Assembly: GCA_009760855.2 (NCBI GenBank)
Contig: WPIO01000253.1
Coordinates: 1 to 64,000, forward strand
Reading direction: 5' to 3'
Length of the DNA: 64,000 nucleotides
Origin: Cristatella mucedo
Taxonomy: Eukaryota; Bryozoa; Phylactolaemata; Cristatellidae
Shown here: positions 12,078 to 23,975 of the stretch, piece by piece
Position numbering within the stretch: the stretch's first letter is position 1
Layout of the letters: every line of letters starts with the position of its first letter
The notes under the pieces: generated by a model
Databases searched by the model: none
What the model was told of the DNA's origin: nothing
The model's input: only the letters and a program-made list of their open reading frames with translations
Translations under genes and position numbers: made by a program

Positions 12078-12960
12078 CTACATATCTCGATGTCGAGGAT
12101 TAGGCCTACGCTCGCGGTCGCGGCGCAGCAATTGGCATTTTCTATCCTCCTGCCCAGCTAAAGAACGGCGGTCGTCGTCACCTGGGTCGCCCTGCCGCTC
12201 GGCCAGAGGGTGAGGGCTCGGAGGTGTCACTCCGCCTTCAGCTATGCCATGCGTAGAGGCCCCAATGAGGTGACTTTTCCGTGAAGCTGGCTCCGGCAGA
12301 ACCGAATCGCTGCCGCGAAACTGAGGTGGAGCTGGGTCCGCAGCTGACGGCGTTGCAACCGAGAACCTCGTAACCGTGGGAATGTTCGCATCCAAGCCTA
12401 TTGGCAGTGGTTGACGTGGCCGAATCCGAGGCCTCGGCGTCGGTTTAACGTCGCCTGCAACTGAAACACTTGCATTAGTTTTGCCTACTATGCCTAGCTT
12501 CGCATCCACCAGCTTCGGTGACTTGCTCTGCCTGACCGTAGCTCGGCGAATCTGTTGTGGCGGAGCTAAAGCCTCCGAGTGACCCACCAGTGGTAGCTGG
12601 TGGTCATTCACCAGCACGGTTCCACGCCCATAGTCGTAGGTGACCGGCGGCAGGGAGACAATAAAGTCAGTTCCCAGCAGCAGCGGCTGCAGAGACTCGG
12701 TGGTGACATAGAACTGGTGCTCGTGGGTGATGCCTCCCACTTGCACGCTCGCTGTCACGGCCCCTATTATAGGCAGGGAAGAACCCGTGGTACTGGACGC
12801 CCAAACTGACTCAATCGACAAGGGAAGGCACAGCTGGCGGGTAAAAGAGGCTGCCATCAGGGAGATATTGGCACCTGTGTCCCAAAGTCCGGTAACCAGC
12901 TAACCATTCACCGTCACCGGTGCAACAGTATGCGGCGCGTCGACACTGGTGCCCACCACT
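12078..12960 (-). pseudogene. Retroviral-type aspartic protease region of gag-pol
   Basis: The minus strand carries the retropepsin active site DTGANI at 12881-12864, preceded by a Leu/Trp-rich strand. A central part (GAVTASVQVGG...) is followed by LLLGTDFI, the second conserved block of retropepsins, near 12671-12648. A Pro/Arg-rich tail follows instead of RT. One in-frame TAG (about 12902) lies just upstream of the active site. In family terms the enzyme would cut Gag and Pol polyproteins. The first listed ATG (12857) falls after the active-site Asp, so the true product would be a gag-pro fusion. Confidence 0.7.
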
Positions 12961-12982
12961 TCCTGCCTCATCGGCGCCGGCG

Positions 12983-14727
12983 CTAGTGGCTCCTGTTGCG
13001 GCAAGGCTGATCGAGCCTCAAGGAAGCCCTAGCCTTGAAGACTGAAACCACTCTCAGGGGCCTGGTAAGCCCTGGGATAGGTGTGGAAGCCTGACGAGAG
13101 TGAAGGTGCCCACCCAGCCGAAGCACGGCCCACGCACCCACTCGGACCCAGAGAACCGGGCGGCACTGGTCCGGAAGGTCGCCGGCCCCTCGTGTCTGGC
13201 CGTGAACCCGCGCGACTGGGGTGTGCTGGTCCGTACTCTCTGTGGCTTCGATAAGCCAACCCATACTGGGACGGTCTGCCACGTCCGGCGTCCACCCATC
13301 TATCCCTGTAGCCCATGGCAGCCTGCACCCGGTAGTCGGGCCGCCAACTGTTCTGTACTAGCGGCTTGCCTCGCGGCTGATACGACTGCTTTGTGGTGGG
13401 GTCGAAGGTTCCCCTCTGTCCCTTAGCAAGCAGGTCATATACTTGGGTAATTTGCCCGGCCAATGCATCCACCTTACTCTCTATATTGGTAAAAATAGGG
13501 GCCCTATCCTTTCCGGATGGGTATGGGCGGCCTTGGTCGTCGGCGTGCACGGCGGAAACAGCCCCGCGGCTGAAGAAGCAAGGGTTGGCTTCGCATATTT
13601 CAGCGAAAGCTGGGGCCTCGTCTAGGCAGGCACAGTGTTTGGCAAAGACGGCACCGCTAATGTCGGGATGAAGGCCTCAGACTCTACAGGGTGCCTATAG
13701 AAGTCGTAAACGCTTTGCCAAGCGCCCTGGCGACAACCGTGTAGGGCCCTGCGGCGAGCAGCATCGCGACACAAGCCAGCGGTGAACGTTCTCACCAGTT
13801 CAGCTTTCATTTCCTCGAATGTACATCGTTGGCCTGGCTCAGCCCAGAGCCGTTCATAGACCGAGCGATATACGTCGAGCACTCGGCCCGGAGAATATGC
13901 CCCCAAATGAAACAGCTGAAGGTCCGGAGACCATCCACAGGACCTAGAAAGCACCTTGTAATCGCTGATCCACCATGGGAAGGAGTCAGTCGGGTCCCCC
14001 CCGGAAAGGTGCCTGTTTCAGCGGTGAAGCCTCTACGCTCCCGTCAAACGCGGATTCGGGTGCGGGCACAACGAAGATCCGGCTCGGCAATGCTGGCTCA
14101 ACAGTGCGAGGAGCCTGCTCAGCGCGCAGGCTAGCGACAGCTCGGGCATAGTCCTGCTCAAGCCGCCGGCGCGAAAGTAAGGGCGGCGCCCGAGTGCGCC
14201 TGTGCGTTTTCCGCATGGTCCGGCCGTGCGTTGCTTACCCGAAGCAGGATTAGCGGAAAAAAGCTCAGCGCTGGGTGGAAAAAGGATAGCGGTCGCAGCG
14301 TGCGAAGAATGAGCAGCTTGTAGCCGAGCAACTCCTGCCGGGCACGTCGTAACGTACGGGGCGTAACCGTCAGCAGGTCGAAAAGCAGTGGGCGCAGCGG
14401 ACTCAGACGCAGTAAGGGACCGACTGAGCACTGCGACGGCAAATGAAGTACGGTGGGAGCGCTGTGCTGCCCGGATAGCGGAGTGCCGGTCGGCGGCTAA
14501 GCTACCGACCCGGCAGGTGTGTCGGCGCTGGGGCGACTGACCCGCGAAGCCGCCGCCGCGCGTAGCTGTGCGTTCTCTTCCTCAAGCACGCGTAACCACT
14601 CCGTCAAATCGCTACTAATCAAAGCAAAAGCAGCGCGATCGTTTAGGCTCGCCTGCAGGATGTCGAACTCTGGGCCGGAGGTATTCAATAACTCCGAACC
14701 GTTAAGCGACGCCATCCCCACGTCCAA
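12983..14727 (-). pseudogene. Gag polyprotein remnant
   Basis: Minus-strand gag begins at ATG 14727, about 46 bases after the 5' LTR edge. The first 76 residues (14727-14497) include a helical, probably coiled-coil stretch (LRVLEEENAQLRAAAAS). After frame changes, 13954-13622 reads as a capsid-like region with the gag pattern ...EMKAELVRTF...RRALHGCRQGAWQSV. The segment 13550-13029 is Arg/Pro/Gly-rich, like a nucleocapsid tail, but has no CCHC knuckle. Several frameshifts separate the pieces. It belongs to the element at 10986-15675. Confidence 0.6.
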
Positions 14728-14772
14728 TCAAGAAGGTTGCAAGTGTTTTAAATCAAAAGCAGGGTCACCAAA

Positions 14773-15675
14773 TGTAACCGCACAGAAAAGCTCGTCCCCC
14801 GGTTCTCTACAGGTGAACTGTGTGATGCAGCGCTGCAGTGCAGTTAAAACACAGTCAGCCACAACTGGGTGCCGAAAGCAACAGTTTATTGTGGGCCTGC
14901 CTGTCAGTAGTGGTTACACGCCGGCGAAAGCAATTTACATGGCGCTTTACTCAATGGACCGACGGAGTTAACAGGGCGAACTCCCGAAGCCCGAGTATAA
15001 CCAACTACCCTGTGCATTTACCAGGCGCCTACCGACAGAGTTAACAGTGCGAACTCCCGAAGCCCACGTATGACAAACTATCCTATGCACGTGTCGCTAC
15101 AGATTGTCCCAACCCCAAAGGCGGCCGCTACAGCACCCCAAGATATGTGCAGCTAACTGAGTAGCCGGCAGAACAAAACTGCACAGTCTGAGTTGCACTT
15201 AGCTGTCCGTCACCGTAGGTTTGTTTCTCGTGCTCTCGAAGCCTAGTCTCTCGTTGACTACCGATGCTGCAACCGTGCTCTCGAGGCCTAGTCTCTGATC
15301 GACTACCCAAGCTGCAGCCCCGAGCTCTGTCAGTCGCCTCATTATATTCTCTCTCCTCTCAACTCCTGACCTTGCCCACAGCTGCTATTTCTACTTCAGC
15401 TTATTAGTCGCTGCACATCCTGACCACAACGTCTGCACCAGGCTTCATTCTAACTTAAGTGAGTAGACCAGGAGCCGGGCCTGCACTAGGGGTCCTAGTC
15501 GAACCCTCTAAGACAGCCACACTAGTCGCTCCATCTCCTAACCGTATCGCCTGCATAAAGCTCCATTGTAACCTGAGCTAGGTGGATCTGGAGCTGCGTC
15601 TGTACTAGGCGCCCTAGTCGACCCCCCTAAGGCAAAAGCTCCCATTGCGGCTAAGCTGAGAGCTGCACCAGTGCA
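14773..15675 (-). repeat. 5' LTR of the gypsy-type element
   Basis: Partner of 10986-11903, with the same TGTAACCGC start and GCA end. It contains a local duplication of the GAGTTAACAG(G/T)GCGAACTC block at about 14966 and 15022. The gag start lies immediately beyond its inner edge. Confidence 0.8.
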
Positions 15676-15764
15676 AGTTTATATCTTGATCACAGACAGC
15701 TACCTGCCAGTCGCATCTCCCAAATTCTTTTCATTTGTCGGGGCCGTGCTGATGTTTATGCATA

Positions 15765-16112
15765 ATCTATACTGCCTAAACGATTAGATTAAGAAAAGCA
15801 GGCGGTACGATGCTTAGCCTTGTGGGGTAATAGACCTGATAGGTTTGCTAGAGCTAAATTTCGCTGGAGTTAAACTTCGCCGAGCTGGTTTTGCCCAGTT
15901 GTTAAGGTGCTTGCCTCGATTAAGGTCTTGCCAAGGTCGTGGGCTCGAGCCCGGTGGAATATGAGGAGTGCCTGAATGGATATTGCGTTCTCTGAGGACA
16001 CTATGCAAACGAATTATATTTAAATAATAAAGGGATCACAAAGTGAGTGACACAACACAAGCTGAAAAGATTTTTCCTCTTGTAGTTGTGATAGCTTGTC
16101 CTGTAGGTTCTG
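15765..16112 (+). repeat. Repeat family E, copy 1, containing a SINE
   Basis: Matches 36938-36988 joined to 37777-38080: CATAATCTATACTGCCTAAA, AAAGCAGGCGGTACGATGCT and TAATAGACCTGATAGGTTTG are shared. Bases 15890-16035 are the tRNA-like SINE described separately. This copy is uninterrupted and shows what the site at 36.99 kb looked like before the LTR insertion there. Confidence 0.75.
15890..16035 (+). repeat. SINE family T (tRNA head, LINE A-like tail)
   Basis: The tRNA-like part has a B box at about 15936-15952 (GTCGTGGGCTCGAGCCC). The 3' part, GTGCCTGAATGGATATTGCG then TTCTCTGAGGACACTATGCA, resembles the LINE A 3' end, which has GCGCCTAGAGAGAGATTGAG then TTCTCTGAGGGCGCTTTATC. An AAT-rich tail closes it. 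Other copies: 36610-36737, 37536-37690 (minus) and 37850-38003. Confidence 0.7.
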
Positions 16113-16161
16113 CTGATTTTCTGACTTTGTATTGCATTTCCCTACTTTGTATTGCATTCTA

Positions 16162-16278
16162 GGATTCTGTCAAAAGATTCCATCACTTAGAAAATATGAA
16201 GGCCTTGAGGTAGCTGTCAAGGTCTTGAGCACCCCAACCACACACAGTGGCAATCAGTTTGAATGGTACTTTTGTCAG
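16162..16278 (+). CDS. Candidate host exon, unknown product
   Basis: Bounded by CATTCTAG and CAG|GTGAGC splice-like sites, with a single open frame through 39 codons (contains KYEGLEVAVKVL, loosely like a protein-kinase strand). The resemblance is too short to name a family. It could be one exon of the same gene as 16778-16866. Confidence 0.25.
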
Positions 16279-16777
16279 GTGAGCCGGTTGTGTTGTTCGT
16301 CTATAGCTGTTTCTAATCAGTGGCTCGCCAGCATTATGTGTCAGCTTTGTATGTATGTGTGTCAGAATGGAATCTGCAAAGAAATTATATACCTTCGCAG
16401 TTGGCTTCCAGTGTTTTCAAGCTGTGACCTGTGAACTGTGGGTGTGGTGAGCAATTAGTGCAGATCTCGTTAGGCGTTCGTTGCAATTGGTTTGCATTTA
16501 AGCCGACTGTCGGTGCATTTTAAGACAATGTGCATGTAGCTAAAATTATTGTCGTCGCCCTGATCGATTTATTATCAAATTGCTTTAGTAGACCATTGCA
16601 TACTTCCAATAGTTCTGCTTCAGTGGCTGACCGAATTCGGAAGTGGTTGCTGTCAGGCAACTCGTAGATTAGAAGCTCGAAATGCTTGGCTGCTGTTTGT
16701 GATTTCCGGTAGGCTGCATTGAACTGCTCTGCATACAGAGCATATTACTATGGTCCTAACTTGCGTCGTCGTTGTAG

Positions 16778-16866
16778 GAGTTGCTGTGGGCGCACGTTCT
16801 TTGCAGCCCCTTCCAGCTGGCCCTCATCTGCTACAGCTGTGAGCCGAAGGAGAACAGCATCACAAG
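16778..16866 (+). CDS. Candidate host exon, unknown product
   Basis: An open 29-codon segment (ELLWAHVLCSPF..., then CYSCEPKENSIT) is bounded by a pyrimidine-rich TTGTAG acceptor and an AAG|GTAAAG donor, phase 0 in and 2 out. Only splice-site context and protein-like composition support it. No family was recognised, and partner exons could not be assigned with confidence. Confidence 0.3.
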
Positions 16867-19555
16867 GTAAAGTGGTGCAGTGGCCCTGTCAGTCGCCCTA
16901 TGTCTTGTTATCTCACCTCTTTTTCTCACACTCTCACCCTCCCTTTATTGTTATTTCACTCTTTCGCTCTCTCTCACTCATTCTCTATCTTTCGCTCGCT
17001 GTTTCTTATTTTCCATAAATTTCCCCTCTGTTTCTCTCTCCCTCTATCTTAGTCTGTCACCTTCTCGCAGTCTGTCCATCTCTCTTTTCTCTCTTGCTCT
17101 TTTTCTTCCAGTATTTTAATGTCTATCCCTTTTATCTTTTCTCCAGTCTTTCGTTAAAGGTCTCTTCCCCCTATGCCTCTGTTTACCATGTCATCTCTTC
17201 CCCATTTTATTATGAGCTTCTCTGCCACCAATCATGTGTAAACAGATTATGTGCACCATTAGCTCGTGCTGGTGGTCGCGATCATGCAAACGCTTAACAA
17301 ACACGGGCACAACACTAGCACACTCAACAAACACGCCTGCATGCGCATTCGTATGCATTGCAGAACTTGCGATATTTAGCACCCTAATTGATCGATGAAA
17401 ACAGTTTTAACAGCAATGAAAATTTTGCAGTCTGCCGGACAGACTCGCAGGACTGCTTGCAGCCGGGAGAGCTTATCGAATCTTTGCGTTGGCCTCGAAT
17501 GTCTGTGTGCTTGTGTAGTTTGTGTAAGAACGAGCTGTGGGGTTGGAGGGTCGAAGGGCACTGTCTGCTCTCACCGTCTTCTCTCCCTGCTCCATGGGTG
17601 GGGTGTGGATTAGTGCGTAGAGCCATGGATCTAGCAGAGTCAGTCTATTGGGCAAAAGTTATCCATGTCTGAAGCAACAGTGTTCTTGGTATCAAGCATT
17701 TCTGCTGCTTCAGACCAGAAAGAAAGTTTAGCTATGCCACGGAAACTCCGGAATATCGACAAGTGTACACAATTACCTGCCAGAGTTTGTGTTTCACGAG
17801 GGAAACCTCCTTGAAGGGATTGGGCAGCCACCCTGACTCTTCCAAGGTTGAGGTTGCTACTTGCCGGCTCCAATTTGTGAATCGCTGTGCTCGAGTGCAA
17901 TAGCTGGCTGGCCTGCAGTGCTTACAAGTGCCTGCAGCCTGAGCAGCTTCAGATCCAGTGGTCACTCGGAAGCTGAGGGAAAGGCGCTCTAAAGCTCCGG
18001 CTCTGTCAGGCCGCTCAGGTGCTCCTGTCGCTTGCAGAGCTGCTGCTTCAGCTCCGATGCTGGTCATCATCCCGTGATGCCAAGTCGGGATGCTGGCCCA
18101 AACCCAGATACGTGTCAGTCGGTACTTTCTTTTCGTTGCCAAAATATCGTTGCCATGCTGATGCAACTGAATTACTTTTATCAGGTTGGGGTACCAACTG
18201 AGGCTCGTTGGATTGTGTAAAGTGATGGCCTAAGGTGGCTTCGTTGTCTTCTCACCACCTATGCACCCGAATACTATAGGCCAGCACTTGCACGAATGAA
18301 TACAATGCACTTGTGTGACTTGGTCCAGTTCAGCTTGATGGTGCTATCAAAGCTAGATATTCTATTAAAGTGCAGAGCTAGCTGAAGGGTTGGACCACCT
18401 GTCCTCACGGTCTAAAGTCGCACGTTCGATTTCTGGATGTATAGATGAGTTATTTTCTGCTCGGAGCTATTCTAGCCCTCAGATTGTGTCTGTGCAATTT
18501 GGTGAAGTTTGATAAACATAAATAAACGTTGGTTACATTTTCTTGCAGACAGACTCGTACGTCCTACTTGCCATAATGGTATTGGACTTCCAAAAAGATC
18601 AATATGAAAATATAATGTATCTTGGGGTATTCACAGGGTATGGCGGCTAACAGATTATATGCGTTTTCTTGCCAATTGCAGACGTTTTATTTGCCAGAAT
18701 AATCAAGCATGAACTCATACAATTGCTAAATTTGAAGTATGACATTGTAAGTCAATTTACTTATGTGCTCAATAATAGTTGCTGTTATGTACCCAAAGGG
18801 CGTCAATGGCTAGCTTGTTTCTGTATTATTCGAGGACTGAGCGAATTTGGATGGGCACTCTCATGGGTTATTTCTTTTGAAGATTATGAAGTCATGCGAT
18901 CTGTAATTTTGAACTCTGTTGATGCAAATGGTCAATACATGCACAGGCATTTTTGCAGTTTGACAGAAAGAGTAGCCAAAGGCAACATGCAGTAGATCTG
19001 AAAGCAGCAGCTCTAGCCTTATGCAGGAATTGATCATATAACTTTTACAGTCAAGTAGGCTACTTCCCTAACCACTGATATAACCATCTTAGATTCCGTT
19101 TCAATCTTTTAACACAGGGTTTTAATCCTAGTCTCTAGAAAGGCACTTGCTTGCCCGAGCTGAGTGCAGGTGTACAATGTGAATGTCTATGTTAAGTTTA
19201 ACTTTGATGGATTGCCAATAATGGCTTAGCTAGGAGCCAGCCTAGAATTGGGGGGGGGGGTCAATCCTTGATTGGACCTGTTCCATCGTTAACAATGCTG
19301 AAGTAATAATAATTGTGACAATAATAGATATTTGCATAGCATTGTCAGAGTACCTACTCTCTTTCAAGGTTCTTTTTAAGTGCTGTAAAGGAAGCATGTT
19401 CATTTGGACATTAATAACACCAAAATTTTTAACAAGCATACTATGGTTGGCACTAACATGCACAGTGTCAGCACTAAAAAATAAAAAATCTCAATGATGC
19501 AGCAAGTTCATTTTTGCTTCATTAAATAAAATGTCGTCAAGTCAGGAGGATGTCG
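16867..19555. other. Unassigned region, CT-rich at its left
   Basis: 16900-17130 is pyrimidine-rich low-complexity DNA. Open frames at 17388-17672 and 18669-18995 have no recognisable domain. A fragment at 19205-19255 resembles repeat E (AATAATGGCTTAGCTAGG) and ends in a run of ten G. The rest may be intron or intergenic host DNA. Confidence 0.4.
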
Positions 19556-19930
19556 TGACATCAGCCGGCCCTGACTTCCAGGCTTTGGGAGCATGCGAGC
19601 TTGAGGCACGGTCTCCAAGAGATTTGTGGTTGGTTTTAGGCACAGTTAAACATGTTTAGTCATACAAGCTGATAATAAGATTCCCAGCCTATCAGGGGAA
19701 GTAGTTCTAATAGGTGAGCTACATGCAGAAAATAAATAGGACTTGGAATAAAGTGACAACATCTTATAATCAATATGCTGCTTGATTGGCAGAAGTGAAC
19801 TCACTGCTTACTGGCCTACCGGCATGTGCGATCAGGCGATTGCAGCTGGTACAAAACTCTGCAGCTGGGCTTGTCTGTCGCGTGCGTCGCAGTTGCCACA
19901 TTACACCACTTCTCGCCGAAAGCTGCTCAC
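19556..19930. mobile_element. LINE A fragments
   Basis: A minus-strand scrap at about 19565-19625 (CCAGGCTTTGGGAGCATGCG, GCACGGTCTCCAAGAG) and a plus-strand scrap at about 19798-19920 (ACTGGCCTACCGGCATGTGC..., ATTGCAGCTGGTACAAAACT) match different parts of LINE A. Both are too short to code. Confidence 0.65.
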
Positions 19931-20435
19931 GAACTTTGAAGCTGCTCACGAACTGCTAGCTGGATTTGGGCCAAGTGTAGCAGATGAGTTCAGTTGCTTA
20001 TTGGACATCGTGGCAATGGAGTCACGGCCACAAGAACACCTGCCAGAAGAAATGCTAGTCAATAAATCGCACACTTTAGCCTAGGACCGCGTTTGAAAAT
20101 CCACATACATTTTAAGAATATGGTCTTAAAGGAACCCTTCTTGCCATTTTTGCACAGACTTCCTGTGTATGTTTCGGAGGAAGCAGTCGCTTCAGACTAC
20201 ACGAGAAGCCAAGCTCTGCCCCTAGGCGTCGGCCATTGGCCTTCACATTTCCTGCTAATGACCCACCGTTCGAATGGAATAGCAAGCTAGAGTCGCCATT
20301 AATTGTGCTGTTGCAGCCGTGCAGCCGTAGCCTGTAGCAGGCGCATATGCTACTGCTGAAACCGCCAGTCCGATACCCGATACTTGCGTCACGTATAGAT
20401 GTCGCCATGCATCTCTGCTTGCTGCCGCTTTGCAG

Positions 20436-20672
20436 GTCGCCGTCGAGGCCGAGTACCACAGCCTGTGGAAGGGTGATGACGCCAGCCTCGAGGCGGCCAA
20501 CTTGATGTTCTACATTGCCGTGAACTGTATATCTGCCGAGCTGGGACAGAACTACTTGTTCTGCGATGACTGTCACTGCAAGAAGTGGCTGGTCTTCGTT
20601 GACGGCGACTGCTACAGTGACGACCGATCGTTGGTTTTGACAGAGGAGCTGAGGCCGGTGATGGGGCTGCAG
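20436..20672 (+). CDS. Candidate host exon of 79 codons, unknown product
   Basis: It lies between GCTTTGCAG and CTGCAG|GTACAT, phase 0 on both sides, so the 79 codons would splice in frame. The translation starts VAVEAEYHSLWKGDDAS, is acidic with five cysteines (CDDCHCKKW in the middle) and ends EELRPVMGLQ. Codon choice is GC-rich at third positions, unlike the surroundings. The minus-strand frame over the same bases is a shadow. No family was recognised. Confidence 0.4.
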
Positions 20673-20976
20673 GTACATGCCCAGCCAGCATTGCACTCCC
20701 AAGCGCCTGGGCTTCTGGCAACCGTGGCACCCGGCTAATTTTTATCGATCAGCAAACCTGGTAGCAATAATAATTTCTATGATAACATTGCTACCAGTGA
20801 GCTAATATCTGAAAATGGAGACATTCAATTTATAGATATTAACCATTGTTTGCAGCGTTGTAGCAGCGACATAAGTAAAAAATGAGCTCATGTACGAGCA
20901 CTGCCTCCTAACAGCAGTTTTCACAGGTGCTTGCATGTGCTTCCTGTGCACACACGTACACGGGAACAAACAAAAT

Positions 20977-21050
20977 CAAACACACACACATACCCCATGC
21001 GCACACACTCACACACATACACGCACACACACACACACACACACACATAA
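20977..21050 (+). repeat. (CA)n microsatellite
   Basis: Alternating CA with a few interruptions; the longest pure part is around 21025-21047. Confidence 0.9.
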
Positions 21051-22552
21051 ATCAAACATGCAAATCACGCACGAGCCTTAGGTGCACAAACACATTCACA
21101 CGTGTGCATAGTTCTCCTCTATGTTAATCAGGCTGTTGCATTTAGAAAAACGGTGCGTCTGAGGTCGAGAAGCGGGCAGGTATGTACTGGCAAATGCCAG
21201 TGACGGTGGGTGTGCCCATCGGTCAAGCAGAAGTGGGACGGCTCGTATCTGTGCTGCCGCAACCCTCCCGTGCTATGCAGCTGCTCATTGCTCCGTGGAC
21301 CTGATGCCTGGCAGAGGCTCCAGCTTAGGATGAAGGCGCCGTGCAGAAGGCAAAAGTCTTAGCATCCTGATAGCTTGACCACATGATGGATTTTAAGAAA
21401 ATGATGCTTTACGTGCCTGGTAGTACTTTGACCGTCGAGCAAACGATGTGTTCGTAGGACTTGCGCAGTAGCAGCTGCATACCACTGTTCAACCAAGACC
21501 ATCTAGCCGAGGTTAAGGCCACCGCTGGTGCTGCAGCACCACCACCCGAAGCTGCCCAGCAGAGGCATGCCTCGTGCTTGGTCACGCTGGCTAGTGAAGG
21601 TAGAACGCCTATTCTGTCTCTTGCCGTTCATAATCGTATGCTGCCTGCTGACCTGTGACAACACTGTTGCCTGGCTGTCGCTCAGCCTGCTGACCGGTGC
21701 CCCCAGAGGCTGAGCCAGGGGAAGGGGAGGGAAAGAGAGCAGCATCTGTTTCCTCCTGGCCCCCTCTATAGGCAGGGCAGCAATGTGGGTCGCTGCCTCT
21801 TACTCCTGCTGCTTCCTACCTGCGACCATCGAAGAACCAACGATGCCAAGTTCGAGATAAATAAGTGCTATGACTTTGCGCCAATCAAGGTTCATTCATT
21901 GCGGGTCCTGCCCCAAGTATAAGAAAATCTTGCTACCTACATAAAAAAACGGCTGGTCTTGCCCTTTGTCTAAAATTCCTAGCTCAGCCTCTGGCTGCGT
22001 CTCTTCCTCTTTACTGGAAAGCGCTGCAGCCTGGCAGGAGGTGCTTTGCTGGCCACCTGCCGGCTCATGCATTCCTGTTTGGTATGCCACTGATTGCCTG
22101 CCCAGATCTAGTCAGCTTCTGTCTGTGAAGTAATTGCCTATTATTGTGGCAGCTTGGCACAGTTGCCTTGAGCGAATTACCAATGGGGCTCCAGCATGCC
22201 GACCGTCAAGTATTTCCTCCTGCCCCTTCTTTTTCCCGTGTGGGCACAGTATGCCCTTGTCAGCCATTGCTACGGTGACAGAGAGAGCAGACTGCAGAAT
22301 GCTGCAGAGCTTCCGAAGAACTTTCCACTGCTAGTTCCCCTCTCCATTAGCTAAGGGTGGCCGTGCAGTCTGGCATCGATAAAAAAGTCTGTGCACTAGC
22401 TTGCACAATGACCCTGATCAATCTGGCTCGGCGTCTTGTCGATGGAGGTGCGCAGACTCTCGGTGCAGCATATCGTACGATTGTTTTAGTAGCACATTGG
22501 AGTTGCATGTACGAAGCAAAATAATTCTGCTCTGAACCAAGCACGTACAGAA
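21051..22552. other. Unassigned region
   Basis: No confirmed gene. An Ala/Pro-containing open frame at 21461-21658 is the only coding-like stretch, with no recognisable domain or clear splice sites. 22395-22552 adjoins the LINE but does not match the other LINE A copies. Confidence 0.35.
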
Positions 22553-23465
22553 GGCGGATTTGACTGTGGAGCTGATATGGTCGTCTAACGAGAGGTCACT
22601 TTGGAATATGACACCTAGATCTCGAGCTGATTCGACAGGAGATATGCTATCAGAGCCAATTTTGAGAGACAGCCTTTCTAATCTCTGAATCACACTGGGT
22701 TTGCCTATAATTAGTAAGTTAGTTTTGTCATCGTTTAGTTTTAGAAAATTTGCTGCCATCCATGTGCGGATGTCATCAATACACGCAGCAGCTGAGTGTA
22801 AAGAATTTGAGGTGCTCGAAGGCTGGGAGGGATCAAAGCAAAGGTACCACTGAGTGTCAGCCGCATAGAAGTGAAAGCCTAGATTGTGCTTGGCAATCAC
22901 ATTAGCAAGAGGAAGAGTATAAACCGTGCAAAGAACCGGACCTAGCACGGAGCCCTGAGGTACTCCATCTTTGTGAGGTACTTCAGATGATCTTTGTCTA
23001 TTCACATCAATACTCCGGAGTCTCCAAATGAGATAGGACCCGAACCACTGCAGAGCAGTTCCGGTGATACCCAGGCAAGATGAGAGTCACTCTAGAAGAA
23101 CTTTGTGATCGATGGTGTCAAAAACTGCCGAAATATCGAGCAAAACAAGCAGAGACACTCTACCCATGTCTGCATTCCTAAGTAGGTCGTTGTATACTCT
23201 AAGCAATGCTGACTCTGTGGAGTGATTAGCTCTAAAGCAAGACTGGAACTTACTAGCAAGGAGTGAGGTTTCGATGCATCAGTTCACTGGTCTGCCACAA
23301 CCCGTTCCAGTGTCTTTGATGGGAATGGTAGATGGGAGACTGGGCGGTAGTTGCTCAAGTATTGGTCTAGTGTTGTTTTCTTGGGAAGAGGCCCGACTAC
23401 AGCTTTTTTTAAAGTTGCTGGGACATGAACTGATACTAATGACATAATAATGATGTTAGTTATTC
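22553..23465 (-). mobile_element. LINE A copy, RT portion
   Basis: Minus-strand LINE A from the pre-RT segment (about 23465) through the RT palm to 22553. The catalytic block reads FHFYAADTQ, so one of the two metal-binding Asp residues is changed. GVPQGSVLGPVLCTVYTLPL and LKLNDDKTNLLIIGKPS are clear. Frame breaks occur near 23000-23100. It is useful as the uninterrupted reference for the copy at 1-2320. Confidence 0.8.
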
Positions 23466-23559
23466 ATGTTATGCTGTTGAACTCCTTTGTTGAACTCCAG
23501 TTATGCTGTTGAACTCCGGCAATGCTCTATTCTTTTCAAATAGATCTGTCTACTTGTAT

Positions 23560-23765
23560 AAAAAAGGACATTGTATTGAGGTATAGCTGGTCTCTCAGCC
23601 TATTCCACGTTCTGCTGCTAGCAACTTGCATTGGCACTGCACCCACAAGTCGCCACCCTCTATACACTTTCAGGCATCACCAACACTTGTCACTCGTCGG
23701 CTGAGGATAGCACTGTTACGAACACTGCTGTTTTTGGCCTAGTTCTGTCCGGGCATGGAAGCCTC
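23560..23765 (+). repeat. Repeat family C, partial copy
   Basis: Matches the part of family C at about 29890-30030 (CGTCGGCTGAGGATAGCACTGTTACG and TGGCCTAGTTCTGTCCGG landmarks, with substitutions). Confidence 0.5.
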
Positions 23766-23904
23766 AGACTTGGTTTGTCGTAGGTTCATTAGCCATGGTC
23801 AGGCCAGTGTGGCCACATGATTTGATGACAGATATTTTTGTGGATGTGTGAATCGTAATTTGTGTTTGCATGCATGCTTGACACTTAACACGCTTCCTCT
23901 CCAG

Positions 23905-23975
23905 CATACGAATAGTTCCCAAGAAGAGATTTAATTCTCTTATGGCTTTATACAATTATCATCATTATTCTAGCT
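23905..23975 (+). mobile_element. Short LINE A-type 3' tail remnant
   Basis: CCAAGAAGAGATTTAATTCT then CTTATGGCTTTATACAATTA with an AT(C/T)-rich tail is a decayed version of the family hairpin and tail. Confidence 0.45.

Noticed and set aside
16162-16278. A protein kinase exon, from KYEGLEVAVKVL
   Set aside because: The match is a few residues long with no other kinase motif, so only an unnamed exon candidate was kept.
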